A stretch of DNA of 64,000 nt from Asanoa iriomotensis (lineage in GTDB: Bacteria > Actinomycetota > Actinomycetes > Mycobacteriales > Micromonosporaceae), in the NCBI RefSeq assembly GCF_016862515.1, contig NZ_BONC01000004.1, positions 154,926 through 218,925 of the forward strand. The letters are read 5' to 3'. Numbering within the stretch: position 1 is the first letter of the stretch; the number at the start of each line of letters is the position of its first letter. A program made the position numbers and the translations under genes. Positions 1-7,848 of the stretch are shown here, piece by piece. The notes beneath the pieces were generated by a model. That model had not been told where the DNA came from and ran no database searches. It saw only the letters and a list, made by a program, of their open reading frames with translations.

Positions 1-516
1 CGCGGCGATCAGCACCGCGTAGAGCGCGGTGTCCGGATTGGCCAGCCACTGCTTCTCGACGCTCTCCAGGCCGACCGCGCCGAGCAGCGTGTTGATCGTG
101 CCGTCCGGCTGGTACTGGACCCGCCAGAACAGGCCCGTGACCGCCAATGAGAACACCATCGGCAGGTAGATGGCGCTGCGGTAGAGGCCGACGCCCCGGC
201 GGGGCCGGTTGAGCGCCACCGCCAGCGCCAACCCGCCCAGCACGGAGAGACCACCGAACCCGATCGCCCAGATGACGTTGTTCCACAGCGCGCCGCGGAA
301 GATGTCGTCGGCGAACAGGTTCTTGAAGTTGTCGAGGCCGACGGGCTTGGCCGCGCCCAGCCCGTTCCACTCGGTCAACGACAGGTAGAAGCTGTTGACC
401 GCCGGCCAGAACACCATGCCGATCTCGACCGCCGCCGGGATCAACAGGAAGAACCAGACCACCTTGGGTACGGCGCGCAGGCGCTTTTTCCTTGGTGGTG
501 CCGCCAACGCGGTCAC
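1..516 (-). CDS. Sugar ABC transporter permease (5' part, cut by window edge)
   Basis: Inner-membrane permease of a carbohydrate ABC importer of the MalF/UgpA type. The gene reads leftward and leaves the window at base 1, so only the first 172 codons are visible. The N-terminus carries a basic stretch (PRKKRLRAVPK) followed by a hydrophobic helix (VVWFFLLIPAAVEIGMVFW), then the usual periplasmic segment with SLTEWNG and GLDNFKNLF, and a second helix region around ALWNNVIWAIGFGGLSVLGG. The GTG start at 516 overlaps the stop of the upstream binding-protein gene by four bases (GTGA), so the two are translationally coupled. Substrate is not shown by sequence; the divergent aldonate genes suggest a sugar or sugar acid. 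The second permease presumably lies beyond the edge. Confidence 0.85.
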   Translation of the reverse strand, partial: MTALAAPPRKKRLRAVPKVVWFFLLIPAAVEIGMVFWPAVNSFYLSLTEWNGLGAAKPVGLDNFKNLFADDIFRGALWNNVIWAIGFGGLSVLGGLALAVALNRPRRGVGLYRSAIYLPMVFSLAVTGLFWRVQYQPDGTINTLLGAVGLESVEKQWLANPDTALYAVLIAA

Positions 517-1793
517 GAGCCGAGGACCTTCTTCGCGGATGCCTGCCATTCAGCCAGGATCTTGTTGACGTCACCGGGCTTGTCCAGGAACTTGGTCAGC
601 GCGGTGTCGGCGGTGGTCTGGAGCTCGTCGCTGGAGTCCCGGTTGAAGAACTGGGTGATCGCCTTGCTCTCGTTGAGCAGCTTGATGCCCTTCTGCACCA
701 GCGGCGCGAAGGTGGTCGTGTCGACCTGCTGCGAGGTCGGCAGGTTCGACGACTTGGCGAGCTGGATGAACTGCTGCTGGGCCGGCGCGGAGGCCAGGTA
801 GGACAGCAGTTCCTTGGCGCCTTCCGGGTTCTTGGACTTCGCGCTGGCGAAGTAGCCGTCGGTCGGGGCCTCCTCGGCCACCGGCACGCTCGGGTCGATG
901 ATCGGCACGCGGAAGAAGTCGAGGTCGTCGACCGCGTCGCTCGGCACGCCGGAGGTGATGAAGGCGCCGATCAGGTACATGCCGGCCTTCTTGGCGGTCA
1001 GCGGGGTGACGGCGTCCTGCCACGAGTAGGACCGGCCCTTGGGGTCGATGTATTCGACCAGTTGGCGGTAGTGGTCCATCACGGTCTTGACCTCGGGGCC
1101 GTCGAACGCGTGCTTGCCGGCCAACAGGTCGCGGTGGAACTCGGCGCCGTTGATCCGCAGGTTGAGGTAGTCGAACCAGCCCGAGGCCACCCACGGGGTG
1201 GAGCCGGTGCCCATGGAGATCGGCGCGACGCCCTTGCTCTTGATGGTCTTGCAGACCGCGATGAACTCGTCCCAGGTGGTGGGCACCTGGACGCCCCACT
1301 CCTGGAAGGCGGACTTCCGGTAGAAGACGCCCCACCAGTAGTAGTTGGTGGGCACGAAGATCTGCTTGCCGTCCGCAGTGGACAGTTCCTTGAGCGCGTC
1401 GGAGAAGCCGGCGCAGGCGCCGTTGCCGGTCCACAGGTCGGAGACGTCGAGCAGGAAGCCCTTGCCGGCGTAGTCGCGGGCCACCGAGCCGGCGTACCAG
1501 GTCAGCACGTCCGGCGGGTTGCCCGAGTTGAGGTAGGTGGGCAACTGGGCCCGGAACGTCTCGATCGCGATCGTGTTGAGCGTGACCGGCGTCTTGCTGT
1601 ATCCCTCGACGACCTTGGTGAGCGCGGCCTTGGGGTCAGGGTCGGAAAGCGACGACTGCAGGGTCAGCGTCGTGGAGGCGGCACCGGCGCTGCTGTCGTC
1701 ACTCCCGGTAGCGCATGCACCGAGGAGCGAGGCCATACCGACACCGCCGATCCCGGCGAGGAACCCGCGGCGACTGAGGGGAACAGAAACCAT
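513..1793 (-). CDS. Extracellular sugar-binding lipoprotein of an ABC importer
   Basis: Solute-binding protein (family 1, MalE/UgpB type), 426 aa, that delivers substrate to the permease encoded directly downstream. The N-terminus has a twin-arginine pattern (SRRGFLAGIGG) followed by a lipobox ending in Cys (LLGAC), so it looks like a Tat-exported, membrane-anchored lipoprotein. Family features include NPPDVLTWYAG, the WDEF helix and a C-terminal region rich in aromatic residues. The ATG at 1793 was chosen because an ideal AGGAGG lies seven bases upstream; a longer reading from 1820 has no such site. The first gene of a leftward operon with the permease, and divergent from the SDR gene across about 100 bp. 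Confidence 0.88.
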   Translation of the reverse strand: MVSVPLSRRGFLAGIGGVGMASLLGACATGSDDSSAGAASTTLTLQSSLSDPDPKAALTKVVEGYSKTPVTLNTIAIETFRAQLPTYLNSGNPPDVLTWYAGSVARDYAGKGFLLDVSDLWTGNGACAGFSDALKELSTADGKQIFVPTNYYWWGVFYRKSAFQEWGVQVPTTWDEFIAVCKTIKSKGVAPISMGTGSTPWVASGWFDYLNLRINGAEFHRDLLAGKHAFDGPEVKTVMDHYRQLVEYIDPKGRSYSWQDAVTPLTAKKAGMYLIGAFITSGVPSDAVDDLDFFRVPIIDPSVPVAEEAPTDGYFASAKSKNPEGAKELLSYLASAPAQQQFIQLAKSSNLPTSQQVDTTTFAPLVQKGIKLLNESKAITQFFNRDSSDELQTTADTALTKFLDKPGDVNKILAEWQASAKKVLGS

Positions 1794-1854
1794 GCGAAGC
1801 CTCCTGGGTCGTGTTTCCAAGAGGTTGCATCACAGAGAATGGCCTGTCAACATA

Positions 1855-1873
1855 TCTTCGTAATTAATGAAGA
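1855..1873. promoter_or_regulatory. Candidate operator for the DgoR-like regulator
   Basis: An AT-rich inverted repeat, TCTTC-N9-GAAGA, lies in the 104-bp divergent region between the binding-protein gene and the SDR gene. It is one of the few AT-rich spots in this part of the window and is placed where a regulator could act on both directions. Assignment to the FadR-type protein at 2667 is inference. Confidence 0.35.
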
Positions 1874-1897
1874 CATCGTGATCCGGGAGGTCGCCGC

Positions 1898-2647
1898 GTG
1901 GCGGGTATCTTCGCAGGTCGCACCGCTGTTGTCACGGGTGCGGCCGGAGGCATCGGTGCTGCCTGCGCTGTGCGACTGGCGGCGCACGGCGCTGCCGTGG
2001 TCCTCGCCGACGTGCGCTCGGCCGACGACGTCGCGGCTCGCATCACGGCTGCGGGCGGCCGCGCCAAGGCGGTGCTGGCCGATGCTGCGAGCGAGGACGA
2101 CTGGGCCGCACTGGCGGCTACCGCGCGTGACGAGTTCGGCCCGGTAGGCGTGCTGGTCAGCAACGCGTACACAGTGGATGTCGCCCCTGCGGACCGGACC
2201 AGCCTGGCCTCCTGGGAACGGCAGATCGCCGTCTCCCTCACTGGCACCTTTCTCGGCGTCAAGGCGCTGCTGCCCGACCTGCGCGCCCACGACGGCAGCG
2301 TGGTCGTGGTCTCGTCCGTGCACGCGCTGGTCGGGCTGCCCGGCCGCCCCGCCTACGCCGCCGCGAAGGGCGGGCTCGTCGCGCTGGCCCGGCAGCTCGC
2401 CGTGGAGTATGGTCCGGCGCTGCGGGTCAACACCGTCCTACCTGGACCGATCATGACCGCCGCATGGGACTGGGTGTCCGAGGACGACCGCGCGCGCAGC
2501 GTGGCCGAGACGGTGGCCAAGCGGTTCGGCACACCCGACGAGGTGGCCGCCGCGGTGGCGTTCCTCGCCTCCCCGGACGCGGCCTACGTGACCGGCGCGA
2601 GCCTCGTGGTCGACGGCGGCTGGACCGCCACCAAAGCGTCCGCGTGA
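1898..2647 (+). CDS. Short-chain dehydrogenase/reductase (SDR)
   Basis: Classical SDR oxidoreductase of 249 aa, expected to be a cytosolic NAD(P)-dependent enzyme. The nucleotide-binding motif TGAAGGIGAA is at about residues 11-20, the catalytic Ser is in the VVVSSVHAL strand, and the YAAAKG motif supplies Tyr and Lys near residue 150. The C-terminus has the common VTGASLVVDGGWT ending. GTG start at 1898 follows GGGAGG. It opens an operon with a DgoR-like regulator and DgoD, so a likely role is oxidation of a sugar or sugar lactone precursor before dehydration by DgoD; the exact substrate is not visible. Confidence 0.85.
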   Translation: MAGIFAGRTAVVTGAAGGIGAACAVRLAAHGAAVVLADVRSADDVAARITAAGGRAKAVLADAASEDDWAALAATARDEFGPVGVLVSNAYTVDVAPADRTSLASWERQIAVSLTGTFLGVKALLPDLRAHDGSVVVVSSVHALVGLPGRPAYAAAKGGLVALARQLAVEYGPALRVNTVLPGPIMTAAWDWVSEDDRARSVAETVAKRFGTPDEVAAAVAFLASPDAAYVTGASLVVDGGWTATKASA

Positions 2648-2666
2648 GTCAGGGAGAGACGACAGC

Positions 2667-3386
2667 ATGCAGCAGTACACGGCGCGTGGCGTACACGGCC
2701 AGACGGTTGAGCTCCTCGCACAGCGGATCGTCACCGGCCAGCTTCCCGAGGGCGCCATCCTCGACCTGACCGCCCTCCAGACCGAGTTCGACGTCAGCCT
2801 CACCGTGCTGCGCGAGGCGCTGCGGGTGCTGGCCGCCAAGGGCATGGTCGACGCGCGCCCCAAGCGCGGCACGTTCGTGCGGCCGAGGGCGGCCTGGAGC
2901 CTGCTCGACGCCGACGTCCTGCGGTGGCAGTTCGCCCGCGCCCACCGGCCCGGCCTCTTCGACGACCTGCACGAGCTGCGCAGCATCGTCGAGCCCGGAG
3001 CCGCCAGCCTGGCTGCGGCGCGGGCCACCGAGGAGGACCTCGCGGCGCTGGACGCGGCGTTGGAGGAGATGGCCGCCGCCGGCGCCGACCCGCTCGCCGC
3101 GGTCGCCGCCGACCTCGCCTTCCACCGCGCCCTGCTCGCCGCCACCCACAACGAGCTGATCCAGCGCATGGAGGTGGTGATCGAGACAGGTCTGGCCGAA
3201 CGCGACCGGATGGTGCACGGCGCCGACGGACCCAACGATCCGGTGCCCAGCCACAAAGCAGTGGTCGACGGGATCCGGCGACACAACCCCGCACAGGCCG
3301 CGCGCGCCATGCGCAAGCTGCTCGACCAGGCCATCGAAGACGTGGCCAGGCTGGAGAGAACCCCGCGTGAAGATCGACAAGATTGA
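2667..3386 (+). CDS. GntR/FadR-family transcriptional regulator, DgoR-like
   Basis: DNA-binding regulator of 239 aa. The N-terminal winged helix (about residues 10-75) contains the typical LREALRVLAAKGMV recognition region and the RGTFV wing. A C-terminal FCD effector domain follows, with the metal or ligand residues of this group in DLAFHRALL and SHKAVVDGI. Along its length it resembles E. coli DgoR (ALRVL..., WSLLDADVLRW, ELRSIVEPGAA). It lies 19 bases after the SDR gene and overlaps dgoD by 20 bases, so it is probably the local repressor responding to galactonate or a related aldonate. An AGGGAGAG site precedes the ATG. Confidence 0.85.
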   Translation: MQQYTARGVHGQTVELLAQRIVTGQLPEGAILDLTALQTEFDVSLTVLREALRVLAAKGMVDARPKRGTFVRPRAAWSLLDADVLRWQFARAHRPGLFDDLHELRSIVEPGAASLAAARATEEDLAALDAALEEMAAAGADPLAAVAADLAFHRALLAATHNELIQRMEVVIETGLAERDRMVHGADGPNDPVPSHKAVVDGIRRHNPAQAARAMRKLLDQAIEDVARLERTPREDRQD

Positions 3387-4515
3387 GACCTTCCTCGTAC
3401 CGCCGCGGTGGCTGTTCTGCCGCGTCGCCACCGACGAGGGCCTCGTGGGCTGGGGCGAGCCGGTGGTCGAAGGTCGCGCCGAGGTGGTCCGGGCCGCGGT
3501 CGAGCTGCTCAGCGAGTACCTGCTCGGCGAGGACCCGTTGCGGATCGAGCAGCACTGGCAGGTGCTGAGCAAGGGCGGTTTCTACCGGGGCGGTCCGGTG
3601 CTCTCCAGCGCCGTCGCCGGCCTCGACCAGGCGTTGTGGGACATCGCGGGCCAGGCGTACGGCGCACCCGTGCACGCCTTGCTCGGCGGCGCGGTCCGGG
3701 ACCGGGCCAGGGTCTACGCGTGGATCGGCGGCGACGAGCCCGGCGAGCTCGGCGACGCCGTGGCCGAGCACGTCGCGGCCGGCATGACCGCGGTCAAGAT
3801 GAACGCCAGCGGCCGGCTGGCACCGGTGCCGACGCCCGCCGAGATCGACCGGATCGTGGAGCGGGTGGCCGCGGCCCGGGCGGCGCTCGGCGACGACCGC
3901 GACCTGGCGATCGACCTGCACGGCCGGGCCAGCCTGCCGGCGGCGCGGATGATCCTGCCGGCCGTGGCTCCGCTGCGGCCGCTGCTGGTCGAGGAGCCGC
4001 TGGTGCCGGAGCAGACCCATCTGCTCGGCGACCTGGTCCGCGGCACCACGATCCCCGTCGCCACCGGCGAGCGCATCTACGACCGCGCCGGTTTCCTGCC
4101 CGCGCTGCGGGCCGGTGTCAGCGTCGTGCAGCCGGACCTGTCGCACGCCGGCGGCATCTCGGAGGTGCGCCGGATCGCCGCGCTCGCCGAGACCCACGGC
4201 GCGCTGTTCGCGCCGCACTGCCCGCTCGGCCCGATCGCGCTCGCGGCCAGCCTGCAGGTCGCGTTCGCCACGCCCAACTTCCTGATCCAGGAGCAGAGCA
4301 TGGGCATCCACTACCACCGCGGTGGGGCCGACCTGCTCGACTACGTCGCCGACCCGGAGCCGCTGCGGATCGTCGCGGGCCACATCGCGCGGTGGGACGC
4401 GCCCGGCCTCGGCATCTCGATCGACGAGCGGGCGGTGCGGCAGGCCGACGCGGCCGGGCACGCCTGGCGCAACCCGGTCTGGCGGCACGAGGACGGGTCG
4501 TTCGCCGAATGGTGA
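3367..4515 (+). CDS. dgoD: D-galactonate dehydratase family enzyme
   Basis: Enolase-superfamily (mandelate racemase/muconate lactonizing subgroup) acid-sugar dehydratase, 382 aa, which removes water from D-galactonate to give 2-dehydro-3-deoxygalactonate. It matches DgoD closely by eye: GGFYRGGPVL, DLHGRAS, the metal ligands in the VEEPL and GERIYDR strands, QPDLSHAGGIS with the catalytic His, APHCPLGPIALAA, EQSMGIHY, and the terminal WRNPVWRHEDGSFAEW. GTG start at 3367; the gene overlaps the regulator upstream and the mutarotase-like gene downstream. Substrate could also be another aldonate, since the family is broad, but the full-length match to DgoD makes galactonate the first choice. Confidence 0.9.
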   Translation: MKIDKIETFLVPPRWLFCRVATDEGLVGWGEPVVEGRAEVVRAAVELLSEYLLGEDPLRIEQHWQVLSKGGFYRGGPVLSSAVAGLDQALWDIAGQAYGAPVHALLGGAVRDRARVYAWIGGDEPGELGDAVAEHVAAGMTAVKMNASGRLAPVPTPAEIDRIVERVAAARAALGDDRDLAIDLHGRASLPAARMILPAVAPLRPLLVEEPLVPEQTHLLGDLVRGTTIPVATGERIYDRAGFLPALRAGVSVVQPDLSHAGGISEVRRIAALAETHGALFAPHCPLGPIALAASLQVAFATPNFLIQEQSMGIHYHRGGADLLDYVADPEPLRIVAGHIARWDAPGLGISIDERAVRQADAAGHAWRNPVWRHEDGSFAEW

Positions 4516-5261
4516 CGGTCACCGCCGACCTCGCGCTCGGCGGCCGTTGGACGTCGTTGCGGGCGGCGGGCCGGGAATGGCTGTGGCACCGGGACGAGCC
4601 GGCGCGGTCCACAGTAGAGCCCGGTGCGGCCTTCGTCGACGCCGGCGGGCTCGAGGAGTGCCTGCCGACCATCCGCGGCCTACCCGACCACGGCGACGCC
4701 TGGTCCCGGCCGTGGACCGCGCTCGACCCGGCCACGGCGTCGGTCGCGGGCGACGGCTACGTGCTGCGCCGCACGTTCGCGGCGTCCGATGCGACGCTGG
4801 TCGTCTCCTACGCGCTGCACGCCGAGCCGGGTTGGCGGTTCCTCTGGGCCGCGCACGCGCTGCTCGACGTCTCCCCCGCCGCCGAGTTGGCGGCGCCGGC
4901 CGGCACGGAGACCCGGATCGACGGTGGGGCGGTCGCGCCGTGGCCGACCCCGCTGGGCCGGCTCGGCCCCGACGACGGCAGCGCGACCGGCGCCATCCTG
5001 GTCGACTGCCCGTCGGTCACGGTCGTCGACAGCGAGCGGCTGACGCTCACGCTCGACGCCCCCGGCCAGCCGGTGTCCACGGCGCTGTGGCGCAACCTGC
5101 GCGGCTGGCCGGCCGACGGTCCCTACCGCAGCATCGGCGTCGAACCCATGCTCGGCCGGGTCTGGGACCTGGCGGACGCCGGGCCGGGCGAGGCCGCGGT
5201 GGTGCCGCCGTCCGGAGTGTGCGAGTGGCGGCTGACGATCGGCGCAGTACCGTCGGGTTGA
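4509..5261 (+). CDS. Aldose 1-epimerase (mutarotase)-like protein
   Basis: Protein of 250 aa that looks like a galactose-mutarotase-fold protein rather than a classical GalM. Visible hallmarks are the N-terminal beta-rich stretch, EPGAAFVDAGGLEECLPT, and the C-terminal WRNLRGWPADGPYRSIGVEPMLG region, which corresponds to the substrate-binding end of such proteins. The ATG overlaps the dgoD stop by seven bases, so it belongs to the aldonate operon and may interconvert anomers of the incoming sugar. Key catalytic His and Glu could not be assigned with certainty, so activity is inference. Confidence 0.7.
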   Translation: MVTVTADLALGGRWTSLRAAGREWLWHRDEPARSTVEPGAAFVDAGGLEECLPTIRGLPDHGDAWSRPWTALDPATASVAGDGYVLRRTFAASDATLVVSYALHAEPGWRFLWAAHALLDVSPAAELAAPAGTETRIDGGAVAPWPTPLGRLGPDDGSATGAILVDCPSVTVVDSERLTLTLDAPGQPVSTALWRNLRGWPADGPYRSIGVEPMLGRVWDLADAGPGEAAVVPPSGVCEWRLTIGAVPSG

Positions 5262-6133
5262 TGGCCGAGATCGCGGGAGCGAGCCGCACCGCCGTCCTGG
5301 TCTGCCAAGGGCGGGCGGCGGCGCACGACCTGGTGGCGCCCGACCGGTTCGCGGACCCGACCGCCTTGCCGCTTCTGCGCGAGGACGAGCGCGTCCCGGT
5401 GCGGTTGGTGCGCGACGGCCGAGCGCCGAAGGAGTGGCGGGCGCGGGTCGAGTTCGAGACGGTCAAGGCGATCACCGAGCTGATGGTGCCGCGCACCGTG
5501 GCCATCGACGACGCGGTGCGTGCCCGCCCGCTGCCTCAGGTCGTCATCCTCGGCGCCGGCCTGGACGGGCGGGCCTGGCGCATGCCGGAGCTGGCCGGCA
5601 CCGCCGTGTTCGAGGTCGACCAGCCCGCCTCACAGGCGGACAAGCGCGCCCGGGCGGCCGCCCTGACCGGCGCTCCCCCGGCGTACGTGCCGGTCGACTT
5701 CCGCACCGACGACCTGAGCGCGAAGCTGGCCGCCGCCGGGCATGCCGGTGACCGGCCGACGACCTGGATCTGGGAGGGCGTGGTCCCCTACCTCACGCCC
5801 GCGGAGGTGGAGGCCACCGTCGGCGCGCTGGCGGCCTGCTCGGCGCCCGGCAGCCGGCTGGTCGTCAACTTCCAGCTACCCGTGCCGTTCCTCAAGCTCG
5901 GCTTCCTGGTCGCCCGCGCGGTGTCCCGGTCGGCGGGCCGGTCGAGCGTGTTCGCCCGGGAACCCTGGCGCTCGACCTGGACGCCGAAGGCGATGGCCGA
6001 CCTGCTGGCCCGGCACGGGTACACGGTGGTGGCGGACCAGAACATGCTCGACACGGCCGAGGGCATGCCGGTGCCGGTCCAACACCGCCGCTCGCTGGCC
6101 CAGAGTCAGGTCCAGGTCGCCGACCGCGACTGA
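5261..6133 (+). CDS. Class I SAM-dependent methyltransferase (TIGR00027/LCM type)
   Basis: Putative methyltransferase of 290 aa. The SAM motif I is VVILGAGLDGRAWRM near residue 90, and motif II is VFEVDQPA; both are characteristic of the leucine-carboxyl-methyltransferase-like family (PF04072) that is abundant in actinomycetes. The ATG shares its A with the preceding TGA (TGATG), so it is coupled to the mutarotase-like gene even though it has no clear link with sugar catabolism. The natural substrate is unknown for most members of this family. Confidence 0.8.
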   Translation: MAEIAGASRTAVLVCQGRAAAHDLVAPDRFADPTALPLLREDERVPVRLVRDGRAPKEWRARVEFETVKAITELMVPRTVAIDDAVRARPLPQVVILGAGLDGRAWRMPELAGTAVFEVDQPASQADKRARAAALTGAPPAYVPVDFRTDDLSAKLAAAGHAGDRPTTWIWEGVVPYLTPAEVEATVGALAACSAPGSRLVVNFQLPVPFLKLGFLVARAVSRSAGRSSVFAREPWRSTWTPKAMADLLARHGYTVVADQNMLDTAEGMPVPVQHRRSLAQSQVQVADRD

Positions 6134-6164
6134 AAACGGCGTGACCGCGGGGCGGCGCGCCCGA

Positions 6165-6170
6165 TAGTTT
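6165..6170 (+). promoter_or_regulatory. Leaderless-type -10 (TAGTTT) for the FBP gene
   Basis: TAGTTT sits exactly seven bases before the GTG at 6178 and there is no Shine-Dalgarno site, the spacing expected when transcription starts on the start codon. Confidence 0.5.
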
Positions 6171-6177
6171 CGCCGGC

Positions 6178-6690
6178 GTGGAACCACTGACCGAAGCTGC
6201 CATCCGGGACTCGTTCGTCAACTGCAGCAAGGGCGAGGCGAGCCGGATCCGGCTCCCGGCGGGCTTCGCCGACGGCGCCGTGCCCTGGGCTGACCTGGAC
6301 TTTCTCGGCTGGACAGACCCGGCCGCGCCACTGCGGGCGCTGCTGGTGGTGCCGGGCGACGACGGGCCGACCGGCATCGTGCTGCGCCGGCCCGAGGGGC
6401 GCAGGAGCAACAGCCTGTCCCGGTCGAGCATGTGCAACGTCTGCCTGACCGACCACGCGGCGTCCGGGGTGACCCTGTTCGTCGCGCCGCTGGCGGGCGT
6501 GGCCGGCCGCAACGGCAACAGCATCGGCCAATATCTCTGCGCCGACCTCGCCTGCTCGCTCTACGTGCGCGGCAAGCGGGAGCCGCGGATGCGCCCGGTC
6601 CGCCGCGAGGAGACGCTCACTCTCGAGGAGCGGATCGACCGGACGGTGACCAACGTCAACGCTTTCGCCGGCCGGGTCACAGCGCGATGA
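6178..6690 (+). CDS. FBP-domain (EF-G-binding, treble-clef zinc finger) protein
   Basis: Cytosolic protein of 170 aa with the FBP_C domain, whose relatives (FusB/FBP) bind elongation factor G through a four-cysteine zinc finger. The Cys pairs are visible in MCNVCLTDH and CADLACSLYV, and the C-terminal helix with ERIDRTVTNVNAF is typical. In FusB the domain rescues EF-G from fusidic acid; the housekeeping actinobacterial versions have no proven function that I can name. Its 3' end overlaps the convergent DUF2855 gene by 14 bases. Confidence 0.8.
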   Translation: MEPLTEAAIRDSFVNCSKGEASRIRLPAGFADGAVPWADLDFLGWTDPAAPLRALLVVPGDDGPTGIVLRRPEGRRSNSLSRSSMCNVCLTDHAASGVTLFVAPLAGVAGRNGNSIGQYLCADLACSLYVRGKREPRMRPVRREETLTLEERIDRTVTNVNAFAGRVTAR

Positions 6691-7741
6691 CCTGACCCAC
6701 CTGGGCCGGGACGCGGCCGGCGACCGCGGCCAGCCACGCGGTGCGCAGGGCCTCCGGGCCGTGTCCGACCCGGATGTCGACCCGGCCGCCGAGCGCGTCG
6801 GCGAACCGGCGCCAGGCGGCGCCGAACCGCCGGTCCAGCTCGTCGCGCCCCCAGTCGGCGCCGCGCTTGCGCATCTGCACGGGCGCGAAGAAGAACTCGC
6901 CGGCGGCTTCGCTGTTGGGCACCTGGTAGGTCAACCCGACCGCCACGTCGCGCACCAGGTGGTCGCCGAGGTGCTCGCGCAGCGCGTGCCGGGTCGACGG
7001 CGCACCGGCCAGGTCGAGATAGGCGGTCGGGACGGGGGTCAGCGTCTCCACCTGGGCGTAGGTGAGCACGTCGTCGTAGCAGCCGAGGGACTCGGTGAAG
7101 CGCTGGTTGCCGGGCGAGGTGAGGCCCACCAACCGCGGCCCCTGGCCACGCAGCTCGAAGGCGGTGGCGTAGGCCGTCTTGCTCGACGCCGAGGAGAGCA
7201 CGAGGGTGGTCGCGCCGAAGAACCCGTTGTCGGCCAGGTAGTCGGCCAGCATGAAGCTCGTGAAGAACAACGGCCGGAACAGCACCAGCAGGTCTTCCTC
7301 GTCGGCCCGATAGGCCGGGTCGCCGGTGGTGAGCCGATAGGCGTTGTAGGGCGAGGGCAGATCGGCCCGGTGCGGGCTGCCGTCCCGGAAGCCGGTCGCG
7401 TCGACCCGCTCGGGCCGCACCACGAGCTGCCCGGCCGGAGGCAGGTAGCCGTAGACCCGCTGACCCGGCTCGACGCCGGCCACGGTCGAGGAGACCACGT
7501 CGGCGAAACCCCAGAGCGGCACGAGCCCCCAGCCGGATTCGAGCCCGCGGCCCTCGGGCGGAAAGAACCGCCAGTAGCGGAACGACTCACCGAGCACGGC
7601 ATAGGTCACGTTGTTGGCGGTGACCCCGACCCGATCGACCCGCAACACGGCCGCACCCTCGCCCGCCTCGACCTCGGGCCCATCGACGACGGTGGTCCGG
7701 CTCAGATCATCCCTGTCAACGGCGAACGTCCACGAAGCCAT
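6677..7741 (-). CDS. DUF2855 family protein (MDR-like fold)
   Basis: Uncharacterised protein of 354 aa of the DUF2855 family, distantly similar to medium-chain dehydrogenases. Typical stretches are VGVTANNVTYAVLGE near the N-terminus, WGFADVV, RVYGYLPPAG, FRPLFFTSFMLADYLADN and the VLSSASSKTAYATAFEL segment where a cofactor could bind. Function is not known. The ATG at 7741 has a leaderless-type promoter. It is convergent with the FBP gene and its 5' end faces the hairpin at the end of the sugar dehydrogenase gene. Confidence 0.8.
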   Translation of the reverse strand: MASWTFAVDRDDLSRTTVVDGPEVEAGEGAAVLRVDRVGVTANNVTYAVLGESFRYWRFFPPEGRGLESGWGLVPLWGFADVVSSTVAGVEPGQRVYGYLPPAGQLVVRPERVDATGFRDGSPHRADLPSPYNAYRLTTGDPAYRADEEDLLVLFRPLFFTSFMLADYLADNGFFGATTLVLSSASSKTAYATAFELRGQGPRLVGLTSPGNQRFTESLGCYDDVLTYAQVETLTPVPTAYLDLAGAPSTRHALREHLGDHLVRDVAVGLTYQVPNSEAAGEFFFAPVQMRKRGADWGRDELDRRFGAAWRRFADALGGRVDIRVGHGPEALRTAWLAAVAGRVPAQVGQVIAL

Positions 7742-7747
7742 TCAATG

Positions 7748-7753
7748 ACGGTA
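7748..7753 (-). promoter_or_regulatory. Leaderless-type -10 (TACCGT) for the DUF2855 gene
   Basis: Read on the minus strand, TACCGT is followed by six bases and then the ATG at 7741, with no Shine-Dalgarno site. Confidence 0.45.
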
Positions 7754-7804
7754 GATACGTCGCACCGCCGGGGACAAGAGGTGATCGTCGCCGGTGGGGG
7801 CGCG

Positions 7805-7848
7805 CCATCGTCTTCACGCCGCGCGTCAGTTCGGCGTGAAGACGATGG
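7805..7848 (-). terminator. Perfect 17-bp hairpin at the 3' end of the first sugar dehydrogenase gene
   Basis: Two perfectly complementary 17-base arms (7805-7821 and 7832-7848) flank a 10-base loop. The right arm codes for the last residues and the stop codon lies in the loop. There is no U-tract after it on the minus strand, so it may act as an mRNA-stabilising 3' end or a non-canonical terminator, possibly in both directions. Confidence 0.6.

Noticed and set aside
492..2147. Open frame of 551 codons opposite the binding protein
   Set aside because: Spans a clear lipoprotein gene and the divergent promoter; codon use is that of a shadow.
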